A stretch of 49,274 nucleotides of DNA from Candidatus Curtissbacteria bacterium (GTDB lineage: Bacteria; Patescibacteriota; Microgenomatia; Curtissbacterales; GWA2-41-24). The notes below the pieces were generated by a model, which was not told the origin of the DNA, did no database searches, and was given only the letters and a program-made list of their open reading frames with translations. Where the stretch lies: contig JACPEV010000002.1 in assembly GCA_016183325.1 (NCBI GenBank), positions 1-49,274 of the forward strand, in the 5' to 3' direction. Made by a program: the position numbers and the translations under genes. Positions 42,776-49,274 of this stretch are shown here, one piece after another (the stretch's first letter is position 1; every line of letters begins with the position of its first letter).

Positions 42776-42948
42776 GGGGACGGTCCTGGAATTGGCTTTT
42801 GCGGCAGTCCAAACTAAGCGTTGTTTTGTTTACTGCTTCTCCTAAAATATTTTTGCTGATGTAACTGCAAGCAAGCCTTAGGCCTGTATTGTGAATTATG
42901 CAGATTTTGGGCTGTTGTGTCAGCATATTCCAGGACCGTCCCCCCTTT
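42776..42948 (-). mobile_element. Internally deleted RAYT element (MITE)
   Basis: The ends GGGGACGGTCCTGG and CCAGGACCGTCCCC are inverted repeats identical in core to those of the RAYT unit. On the minus strand the left subterminal part has CTGACACAACAGCCC, matching the RAYT promoter region. The right part has AGTCCAAACTAAGCGTTGT, matching the region after the RAYT stop (inverted). The transposase gene itself is gone. Confidence 0.78.
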
Positions 42949-42954
42949 GTGTCC

Positions 42955-43110
42955 CTAGAAAGATTTTACCAGTGATTGCAACATAAAATAAACGGATATT
43001 ATCAGACCCAAGAATACGATATTCCCACAAGTTAGTGCCACTGAGCTTTTTAATATGAGGGTCTTGACATCGGCCCTATAACCTTCCATACTGAATTTAG
43101 AGAGTGCTGG
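42955..43110 (-). pseudogene. Remnant of a second RelE/HigB-type toxin
   Basis: On the minus strand the sequence reads PHIKKLSGTNLWEYRILG followed by SDNIRLFYVAITGKIFL. This aligns with NIKKITGTSLWELRILG in the intact toxin at 41462. The 5' part is in another frame and the 3' end stops at the edge of the RAYT-derived element. It therefore looks truncated by that insertion. Confidence 0.7.
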
Positions 43111-43150
43111 GAAGCGAGCTCAACTTTAAAAACAATTTTTAATTATGACT

Positions 43151-43188
43151 AGTGCTTATCCTAAGAAGCAGTGCTTATCCTAAGAAGC
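43151..43188 (+). repeat. 19-bp tandem duplication at a gene start
   Basis: AGTGCTTATCCTAAGAAGC occurs twice without a gap. Because 19 is not a multiple of three, the upstream ATG at 43145 is out of frame with the glycosyltransferase. Confidence 0.85.
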
Positions 43189-43970
43189 TCTCTCTGGTGG
43201 TTCCAGCCTACAATAAAGACCAGGAAGTCTTCGAAAGAATCGTCCAGTTAGTCAATCAGTTAAAGACCCTTGCCTACGATTGGGAAATTATTGTCGTTGA
43301 TGATGCCTCGCGGGACTTCACTCTGCGCGAAGCTATCCGTAGTAAAAAATTTAATGGTAACACCGATAGAATCAAAGTCTTCTCCTACAATCTTAATCAG
43401 GGCAAAGGCTTTGCCCTCTACCATGGATTCAAAAAGAGCTCTGGCGAAATTATCGTGTTTACCGATTCAGACCTGGACCTGCCTGCCCAAAATCTGCCAG
43501 TGATGTTGAGATATTTGGCCGCGGCAAGAGCCGATATGGCCATCGGCAGTAAAAGACACCCGCTCTCGCATATCAACTACCCGCGCTTAAGAAAAATGAT
43601 GAGTCGTGTCTATCAACTTTTAATCAAACTTCTTTTCAACCTTAATGTCACCGATACCCAAGTTGGCCTTAAGGCTTTCAGGCGTCAAGTTTTAGAGGAT
43701 TGCTTCCCGAGAATTGTCATTAAAGCATTTGCTTTTGATCTAGAAATGTTAGTTGTTGCCGCCAGTCTTGGTTATAAAAATGCGATTGAAACACCAATAA
43801 TTCTCAATTACAACTTTACTTCCACAATTAAACTCAAAGCTATCTGGAACATCCTAGTTGATACTTTGGCCATTTTTTACCGAAAGAAGCTTCTTAGATA
43901 TTATAAACAGCCTCACTATCGTCTTGAACAAGACGAGGTTGTCATCGCAAGCCAGAAGGTCTTCATCTGA
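43152..43970 (+). CDS. Family 2 glycosyltransferase (polyprenyl-phosphate type)
   Basis: The 272-residue GT2 enzyme has SLVVPAYNKDQEVFERI, EIIVVDDASRD and the DxD-like TDSDLDLP. The segment GSKRHPLSHINYPRLRKMMSRVYQLLIKLLFNLNVTDTQVGLKAF is typical of dolichyl/undecaprenyl-phosphate glucosyl- or mannosyltransferases. It would act at the membrane to make lipid-linked sugars. The first codon of the ORF is GTG within the duplicated 19-mer. Removing one repeat copy restores an ATG start at 43145 (MTSAYPKKLSLVV). Confidence 0.87.
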   Translation: MLILRSSAYPKKLSLVVPAYNKDQEVFERIVQLVNQLKTLAYDWEIIVVDDASRDFTLREAIRSKKFNGNTDRIKVFSYNLNQGKGFALYHGFKKSSGEIIVFTDSDLDLPAQNLPVMLRYLAAARADMAIGSKRHPLSHINYPRLRKMMSRVYQLLIKLLFNLNVTDTQVGLKAFRRQVLEDCFPRIVIKAFAFDLEMLVVAASLGYKNAIETPIILNYNFTSTIKLKAIWNILVDTLAIFYRKKLLRYYKQPHYRLEQDEVVIASQKVFI

Positions 43971-43974
43971 CAAT

Positions 43975-44106
43975 CACGAATTTGAACGAATAATCAGCTT
44001 GCATAAATTATTAGTTAATATTCGTACAAGAACACTGCCTCCAAAAATTATCTCAGCAAACGAATCAAAACGAATTATTTAAGTCTGAGCAAGCATTCGT
44101 TATAAT
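43975..44106 (+). promoter_or_regulatory. Family F spacer with promoter before the GT4 gene
   Basis: ATTCG-type repeats end in TTTAAG (44078-44083), a 17-base spacer and a perfect TATAAT (44101-44106), 10 bases before the ATG. The repeat sequence itself supplies the TATAAT. Confidence 0.55.
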
Positions 44107-44116
44107 TCGTATCTAT

Positions 44117-45205
44117 ATGAGAATCCTATGGCTCTCCTGGCGGGACATCAAAAATCCAGACGCAGGAGGTGCCGAAAAAGTCGCCATCGAAATCACTAGT
44201 CGACTGACAAAAGAAAAACATCAAGTCACGATATTTACCTCACTTTTTAAGGGAGCAAAAAAACAAGAAACAACAAGGGGAGTAAATATCATAAGACGTG
44301 GTAATCGTCTAACTTGCCGCTTTTTTGCTTTCCTCTACTGGCTAAAAAACAAGAAATTCGATCTGGTCATCGATGAAATCAATACTATTCCCTTTTTCAG
44401 TATTTTTTACGCACCTGCAAAAACTCTCACCTTAATTCATCAACTCGCCAGTGAATTTTGGTTCAGTCAAACCATCTGGCCACTAAGCACAATTGGCTAT
44501 TGGCTTGAACCATTTGCTCTTAAACTCTACAAGGACAGGCCAACAATAGTCGTCTCAAAATCAACCCAAAAAGATCTCCAAAAACTCGGCTTTAAAAATA
44601 CCAAGATCGTCCGGGAAGGACTTGACTTTAAACCTCAATTTGCAAGTGCCAAAGAAGATTTAATCCTTTTTATCGGCCGGCTCATAGAACCTAAAGGACC
44701 GAGAGATGCCATCACTGCTTTTCGAAAAACCAATGATATTGTAACCGGTACAAAATTAGTCATTATTGGCAGAGGCGATCCTACCTTTACTGCCAATCTA
44801 AAACGACAAACGATAACACTTGGGCTAAAGGATAAAGTTAAATTTACCGGTTTCATCCCCGAATCACAAAAAATTGAGCTGTTAAAAAAAGCAAAAGTAG
44901 TACTCATTCCGTCTATCAGGGAAGGTTGGGGCTTAGTGGCCACCGAAACTAGCGCCCTTGGCGCAGTTCCCATTGCTTATAATGTTCCGGGACTTCGTGA
45001 TTCAATCGCAAACGGCAAAACGGGCATCTTAACAGAAACAAACCCCCAAGCTCTAGCGCAAGCTGCAATTGACGTTCTAAAAAAAGATCAACTTAGAAAG
45101 CGCCTTGCTAAAAACGGCTACTTGTGGAGCCAAAAGTTCTCCTGGGAAAACTGTTATCAGGACTTCAAGCGATTTGTGTTAAGACCTGGCCGCCAGTTAA
45201 AATAA
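44117..45205 (+). CDS. Family 4 glycosyltransferase
   Basis: The 362-residue GT-B fold enzyme has the N-terminal NPDAGGAEKVAIEITSRL, and the C-terminal LFIGRLIEPKGPRDAI and REGWGLVATETSALGAVPIAYNVPGL (E-x7-E region). It would transfer a sugar from a nucleotide donor to a glycolipid or polysaccharide. It is part of the plus-strand cluster making surface glycans. Confidence 0.9.
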   Translation: MRILWLSWRDIKNPDAGGAEKVAIEITSRLTKEKHQVTIFTSLFKGAKKQETTRGVNIIRRGNRLTCRFFAFLYWLKNKKFDLVIDEINTIPFFSIFYAPAKTLTLIHQLASEFWFSQTIWPLSTIGYWLEPFALKLYKDRPTIVVSKSTQKDLQKLGFKNTKIVREGLDFKPQFASAKEDLILFIGRLIEPKGPRDAITAFRKTNDIVTGTKLVIIGRGDPTFTANLKRQTITLGLKDKVKFTGFIPESQKIELLKKAKVVLIPSIREGWGLVATETSALGAVPIAYNVPGLRDSIANGKTGILTETNPQALAQAAIDVLKKDQLRKRLAKNGYLWSQKFSWENCYQDFKRFVLRPGRQLK

Positions 45206-45212
45206 CCTTTCA

Positions 45213-45476
45213 ATGGAACGCCTTGGACCGTCGCTCAAAAAGACTGGCAAAGAAGTTTTAAGACAAGTCATCGGCTACGAAGAGATGCCCTTATCTATAG
45301 TCATTTGTAAAGCAATGGCCGATGGAACTATCCTCGGCGGTGGCATCGCAACAAACCGCCTTATTGACCAAGGTCGTACCGATGTCGCGTTTTTTTTAAT
45401 CATACTTGTAGCTATCGCCACTCTAGGCGATCGATTACTTATGAGCGGCTATCAACCTCCCAAAAAAGACCAGTGA
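45213..45476 (+). CDS. Small membrane protein
   Basis: This is an unrecognised 87-residue protein with one clear membrane helix (VAFFLIILVAIATLGDRLL). Its ATG is 8 bases after the upstream glycosyltransferase stop, so it is probably co-transcribed. A terminator follows. Confidence 0.55.
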   Translation: MERLGPSLKKTGKEVLRQVIGYEEMPLSIVICKAMADGTILGGGIATNRLIDQGRTDVAFFLIILVAIATLGDRLLMSGYQPPKKDQ

Positions 45477-45555
45477 TCCTGCACCAGTTCTTAATGACCA
45501 GAACCAACAGAAATTTTGTCTAATCAATCGATTAATCGATTCATCAGTTGCAGTT

Positions 45556-45580
45556 GGCGATTGCTAAATAATCGCCTTTT
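45556..45580 (+). terminator. Terminator of the glycosyltransferase transcript
   Basis: GGCGATT and AATCGCC form a stem around a 7-base loop, followed by TTTT. It overlaps the last codons of the convergent gene. Confidence 0.55.
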
Positions 45581-46868
45581 CGTAAACCTCTCTCAGCACC
45601 TTTTGCATAACCTTAATCGAAAACTTTATGTTGTATCTCTTTCTTGCTTCACTACCCATCTCGTGTCGTAACTTTCGATTTGTTATTAACCTCTCCAACT
45701 TTTCCACCAGCTCCCCCAAATTCCCCGGCTCAACTACAAAACCAGTCTTACCATCCAAAACCAACTCCGGCAAGGCACAAACTCGACTGACAATTGTCGG
45801 TATCCCAAATGACATTGCCTCCAAAACCACAAAACCAAATCCTTCAACTTTTGGCGGCACCAAAACAAAAATATCCGCCTTTGGAAAAATTTCCCTCATC
45901 AACTTTTCTCTTGGTACAAAGTCATACTGTTCTATATTGTTCGAACGCAGTGAGAACTTACCCCTCCTTAACCTGTCATCCTGAACTTGTCTGGAGTCTA
46001 AAGACTCCGACCTGTAAGGTTTCAGGATCTTGCGGTAACTTCTCATTTCATTCGAAGAATAAGGCTCTTCCTTGTATTTTTTTGGAACCTCTCCAATAAT
46101 TGTCAAGGTAACGTTCGGATACTTCGCGGACAATTTCTTAAATGCTTCCAGCAAAAGCGGTCCTCCTTTTCGCACAAACCAGATTCCCACAAACAAAATA
46201 TTAACAAGATTCTTGTCATTCTGGAGCGAACGAAGTGAGCGATAGAATCTATTTCCAGTTAGAGATTCTCTCGTGGTCGTTGCCACTCCAGAATGACTTG
46301 ATTGAATAGGTATTCCCGGATAAACAACCCCCAACTTCCCAGCAGGAACCCCAAGACTTCTGTGAACCCTTTCGGCAAACTTCGACAAAACGACAATCTT
46401 CTTGGCCAACTGCCAATTCGTATCACAATCAACAACTCCCAATTTCCTAAAAAGCTGTCGCCTCAACCAATACCCTATTTTTATTCTCCACTCTGGCCAG
46501 TTTAGATAATCCTTCAAAAATAAATAGTTGGAGGAGGAATCAGAAAGAATAATCGGAATTTGGGCACCAGCAATCTTAAGACTGTAACCATGACAATGGA
46601 CAAGATCAAATTTACCATTAATTCTTAAACATTGACTCCCTGATGATGTCGGCAGAATCTTAACTTTAACCAAGGTTGATAAAATCCTCTGCATTGGCAG
46701 ATTTTCAACTTGTCCCTGTCTGAGAGCATCTAAATGGTGAGTATAGACAACCCCTTTTGGCGGATTCGCAAGCAAACTCTTTGTATAAGTACTCTCTCCA
46801 CCCATCAAAAATTTCAGATTTTTAGGAATATCGGGATCAAGTGGCGAAACAAGAAGTACTCTAAGCAT
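45564..46868 (-). CDS. Family 4 glycosyltransferase with two repeat insertions
   Basis: The 434-residue GT-B enzyme begins LLVSPLDPDIPKNLKFLMGGESTYTKSL. It contains KIVVLSKFAERVHRSLGVP, ILFVGIWFVRKGGPLLLEAF and PPKVEGFGFVVLEAMSFGIPTIVS. Two palindromic elements are translated in frame: family B at about residues 191-218 and family A at about 280-298. Both sit in loops between conserved strands. It is convergent with the previous genes and divergent from the methyltransferase gene. Confidence 0.9.
   Translation of the reverse strand: MLRVLLVSPLDPDIPKNLKFLMGGESTYTKSLLANPPKGVVYTHHLDALRQGQVENLPMQRILSTLVKVKILPTSSGSQCLRINGKFDLVHCHGYSLKIAGAQIPIILSDSSSNYLFLKDYLNWPEWRIKIGYWLRRQLFRKLGVVDCDTNWQLAKKIVVLSKFAERVHRSLGVPAGKLGVVYPGIPIQSSHSGVATTTRESLTGNRFYRSLRSLQNDKNLVNILFVGIWFVRKGGPLLLEAFKKLSAKYPNVTLTIIGEVPKKYKEEPYSSNEMRSYRKILKPYRSESLDSRQVQDDRLRRGKFSLRSNNIEQYDFVPREKLMREIFPKADIFVLVPPKVEGFGFVVLEAMSFGIPTIVSRVCALPELVLDGKTGFVVEPGNLGELVEKLERLITNRKLRHEMGSEARKRYNIKFSIKVMQKVLREVYEKAII
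45975..46030. repeat. Family A repeat in frame inside a glycosyltransferase gene
   Basis: GTCATCCTGAACTTG followed by the GGAGTCTAAAGACTCC palindrome and CTGTAAGGTTTCAGG, the same as the intergenic copies at 683 and 7067. Confidence 0.85.
46215..46297. repeat. Family B repeat in frame inside a glycosyltransferase gene
   Basis: Bounded by GTCATTCTGGAG and CTCCAGAATGAC, with GCGATAGAATC in the interior. It encodes VATTTRESLTGNRFYRSLRS. Confidence 0.85.
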
Positions 46869-46923
46869 GAAGTAATTTTAGCACTCTTTTAAAAAAGGGC
46901 CAAAAAAACTAAAATGACAAAAC

Positions 46924-47985
46924 ATGCAACTGCAACCTACCGCGGCCAAACTCGCCGAAATCACCTATCGATCCAAAATTTCCAAACAACATCTCGGTGA
47001 TTCTGTCGCCTTCCCCAATGAACCTTCTGCCAGCCAGTTCTTGGAGATTTTGAAAAAAAGACTAAAAGATTCAGAAAAGATCTTCCTCCGGCTTCAAAAA
47101 AGCAGTGTTCCCCTCTCACCTTATTTAGAAATAGGTGCCGAATATGGACTCGCCTCTGCTCTTCTTGAAAATAAATTTAAAGCCAGCGGATTTTCAACGG
47201 ACATTTCTCTCCATTCTCTGACAAAAGCCAAAGATTTTGCCAAAAAATTTAATCTTGGAAAAATACCCAAGACAATTTGTGCCGATGCCTATAATCTTCC
47301 TTTTAAATCCAACTCTTTTAATTTTGTCTTTATGTACGAAACACTTCACCATTTCCCGGACCCTAAACCGGTTTTACTTGAGATCAGGCGAGTCTTGGCG
47401 CAGGGAGGAGTTTGCTTTATTGGAGCTGATCCTATTAAATCCTTCTTTAATATAAGACTCTGGCGCAGACCAACTAAACTGCGGTTTTGGGAAAAAATTT
47501 TAAAAGCTCTTTTGATCTTGCCTTTGATTTCCGACATCGGTAAAACAGAAGTCGAACATGGCATTTTAGAAGAAGCCTTCCCGCTCGCCGTTTGGAGAGA
47601 AGCGTTATCGATTTTTGACAAGGTTCAAGCTACTGTTTGCGCTTTCCCTTTCGGGCCTTGCGAAACAATCACCAAAACTCCAAATTCCAAAAACTGGCTT
47701 GCTCCTTCACTAATTACCAAAATCGCACTTTACCTTCTGGGAGGAGGACTCCAGGCTCTCGCCTATAAGTTCAACTCTTCACAAGTAAAGAATCATCCAG
47801 AGAATAATTTAGAAGATTTACTCATTTGTCCCAATTGTCGAAAGCATCAACTCGAAATCTCCCTCAAAAACCTCACCTGCTCAAAATGTCAGACAAAGTA
47901 CCCGCAATATAAAAATGTCCCAATTCTCTTGGCAAAAAAGCTTCAAAATCGGCTGTTGTCAAAAAAAACATGGAACTCTCAGTAA
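46924..47985 (+). CDS. SAM-dependent methyltransferase with C-terminal zinc ribbon
   Basis: The 353-residue class I methyltransferase has a SAM-binding start YLEIGAEYGLASALLE, then FNFVFMYETLHHFPDP and EIRRVLAQGGVCFIGADP. At the end is a Trm112-like zinc ribbon (LLICPNCRKHQLE...LTCSKCQTKYPQ). The setting suggests modification of a glycan or lipid intermediate. It overlaps the next glycosyltransferase gene by 16 bases, so they are translationally coupled. Confidence 0.85.
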   Translation: MQLQPTAAKLAEITYRSKISKQHLGDSVAFPNEPSASQFLEILKKRLKDSEKIFLRLQKSSVPLSPYLEIGAEYGLASALLENKFKASGFSTDISLHSLTKAKDFAKKFNLGKIPKTICADAYNLPFKSNSFNFVFMYETLHHFPDPKPVLLEIRRVLAQGGVCFIGADPIKSFFNIRLWRRPTKLRFWEKILKALLILPLISDIGKTEVEHGILEEAFPLAVWREALSIFDKVQATVCAFPFGPCETITKTPNSKNWLAPSLITKIALYLLGGGLQALAYKFNSSQVKNHPENNLEDLLICPNCRKHQLEISLKNLTCSKCQTKYPQYKNVPILLAKKLQNRLLSKKTWNSQ

Positions 47986-48764
47986 TTTGCGCCACCAAGA
48001 ACGAGCAATCTAATCTCGAAAGACTCCTTTCGAGTCTCAAAAAACAAAGTTTTGGTGATTTTGAGATGATCGTAATCGACAATTTCTCAAAAGATCAAAC
48101 TCGAAAAATTGCCCAAAATTATACGAAACTAGTTTTTCAAAAAGGTCCTGAGCGAACAGTCCAGCGTAATTTCGGTCTCACAAAAGCCAAAGGTAAATAT
48201 GTCCTCTTCGTCGATGCCGACATGCAACTTGAACCTACCGTCCTAGAAGAATGTTCTAACCTCATGGATCGCAATCCAAAACTTGCAGGTATTGTTATTG
48301 ATGAGATATCAAAAGGGTCTACTTTCCTTTCCAAAGTCAAGGCTCTTGAAAAGCAATTGGCCACTGGCGAAGAAACAATCGAAGCCGCTCGTTTTTTTAG
48401 AAAGAAAGATCTCCTAAAAATCGGCGGTTATGACGAAAAACTAATCTCCGGCGAAGACTGGGATTTGTCTCAACGGATGGCAAAATTCGGACCGTTCGGA
48501 CGAATCAAATCCAAAATCTACCATTTCGAGAATCAATCAATCTGGCAAGATATCAAAAAGAAATATTACTACGCCAAAAATATTGGACCCTACATCCGAA
48601 AATACCCAAAACTATGGAAGTCACATCAGGCAAATTTTCGCAACAGGCTTAAAATCTTATTCAAAAAACCCGATCTTATTCTCAAACATCCCCTCGAATT
48701 CCTCGGCCTACTTTTTTTAAAATCCGCCCACTTCGCCGCTTTTATTGCGGCAAAATATCTTTAA
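47970..48764 (+). CDS. Family 2 glycosyltransferase
   Basis: The 264-residue GT2 enzyme reads ELSVICATKNEQSNLERLLSSL, FEMIVIDNFSKDQT, VLFVDADMQLEP (DxD-type) and ISGEDWDLSQRMAKFG. A hydrophobic C-terminus may bind the membrane. The start overlaps the methyltransferase end. Confidence 0.9.
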   Translation: MELSVICATKNEQSNLERLLSSLKKQSFGDFEMIVIDNFSKDQTRKIAQNYTKLVFQKGPERTVQRNFGLTKAKGKYVLFVDADMQLEPTVLEECSNLMDRNPKLAGIVIDEISKGSTFLSKVKALEKQLATGEETIEAARFFRKKDLLKIGGYDEKLISGEDWDLSQRMAKFGPFGRIKSKIYHFENQSIWQDIKKKYYYAKNIGPYIRKYPKLWKSHQANFRNRLKILFKKPDLILKHPLEFLGLLFLKSAHFAAFIAAKYL

Positions 48765-48789
48765 CATTTAATCCACTATTAAGACCCTC

Positions 48790-49098
48790 TTAATTAAGTA
48801 CACTATGATAAATTTCCCCATTTTGTTTATAACAGACCTCTTTATATTTAGTAACGGCCGAAAAATTACAAAAGGCTTTTTCAATATAGTTGTAAGTCTG
48901 TAAATCTATTCTGACTATAGAAGAACTAGCCGCCCCTCCATCTCCTCCACCGCAAGTAATAAATACTCCTAAATTATCGACTGCAAGTATTCCCCGGCAT
49001 CCCCAATAAGCAATACTTGTAGTTGAAGTAGGAATTGTAAAATCTTCTGGATTCTCTCTGGTGGGTAATTTTATATCAACGAATTCGTGTTCTTCCAA
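48790..49098 (-). CDS. Hypothetical protein, probably 5'-truncated
   Basis: This is an unrecognised protein of beta-propeller-like composition (RGILAVDNLGVFITCGGG, SSIVRIDLQTYNYIEKAF). The TTG start is doubtful. The same frame is open further upstream to an in-frame stop at about 49142 (SRAFAFIDKQGKVTILEE). It therefore looks cut off by the palindrome at 49140-49171, which itself reads LADAVLV in another frame. Confidence 0.45.
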   Translation of the reverse strand: MEEHEFVDIKLPTRENPEDFTIPTSTTSIAYWGCRGILAVDNLGVFITCGGGDGGAASSSIVRIDLQTYNYIEKAFCNFSAVTKYKEVCYKQNGEIYHSVLN

Positions 49099-49139
49099 AA
49101 TAGTTACTTTTCCTTGCTTATCTATAAAAGCAAAGGCTC

Positions 49140-49171
49140 TAGACTAGAACAGCATCTGCTAAACTAGTCTA
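49140..49171. repeat. 32-bp palindrome near the window end
   Basis: TAGACTAG and CTAGTCTA form the outer stem and AGCA/TGCT the inner one, with small internal mismatches. It lies at the 5' border of the truncated gene. Confidence 0.65.
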
Positions 49172-49274
49172 AATGCTTGTCAGATTAAGCAAATTAAGCA
49201 GTTTTAAAGTTAAAAAAGTCATTTGGTGTTTTTGCGTCGATATTGATGCCACTAAAGCAAGTCTCATAGTTCCT

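Noticed and set aside
42687-42926. Minus-strand ORF of 79 residues
   Set aside because: It lies across family D and the RAYT-derived element, so it is a repeat artefact rather than a gene.

Overview
The window looks like a chromosomal piece of a Candidate Phyla Radiation (Patescibacteria) bacterium, most likely on the Microgenomates side. This is inferred from gene content and style only. Housekeeping genes are compact (argS, leuS, obg, rho, radA, an S1-like protein, a PIN-TRAM protein). There is a comEA/comEC uptake locus, a pilin-like protein, a large 23S rRNA gene with many insertions, and 23S and 5S genes separated from each other with no 16S nearby. UGA is used as an ordinary stop, so the code is the standard bacterial one.

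Layout. 1-3.0 kb: a sigma-70 region 4-like gene (cut by the window edge) and a broken argS. 3.1-7 kb: a SprT-like protease, comEA, comEC and a separate ComEC-type metallo-beta-lactamase. 7.2-12.3 kb: a winged-helix-like regulator, a frameshifted gene and leuS. 12.3-14.3 kb: an AT-rich gap, then tRNA-Ala genes, one of which carries a complete second tRNA-Ala inside its anticodon loop, and a four-helix-bundle protein. 14.3-18.7 kb: obg, a LysM/M23 peptidase and rho. 19.3-27.2 kb: a surface block with a pilin-like protein, a RAYT transposase, a secreted subtilisin, a protein with a sorting-signal-like tail and a large PT-rich membrane protein. 28-32 kb: PIN-TRAM, radA and S1. 32-40.4 kb: 5S rRNA with a hairpin insertion, GIY-YIG and HD-domain genes, 23S rRNA of about 3.95 kb and tRNA-Ala(UGC). 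40.8-43.1 kb: DUF433, a HigBA-like toxin-antitoxin pair, a secreted coiled-coil protein and a broken second toxin. 43.1-49.2 kb: a glycosyltransferase and methyltransferase cluster.

The most striking signal is the density of palindromic repeats. Several families occur between genes, inside 23S and 5S rRNA, inside a tRNA, and in frame inside essential protein genes (argS, leuS, obg, radA, S1, comEC, a glycosyltransferase). Some intergenic copies have clean terminal inverted repeats and target-site duplications, so they behave as small mobile elements. One RAYT transposase gene is bounded by inverted GGGACGGTCCT ends. A second, internally deleted element with the same ends and subterminal sequence lies at 42.8-42.9 kb and has cut into a RelE-type toxin gene. 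The overall picture resembles Rickettsia palindromic elements, but reaches proteins, tRNA, 5S and 23S in one small stretch.

A second theme is gene damage. argS and the pilin gene each combine a frameshift with an apparent loss of about 20 codons. Other frameshifts or small duplications affect four more genes. Some could be sequencing or assembly errors. A third theme is gene starts: several genes have a good -35/-10 pair ending only 6-8 bases before the start codon, which suggests leaderless transcripts.
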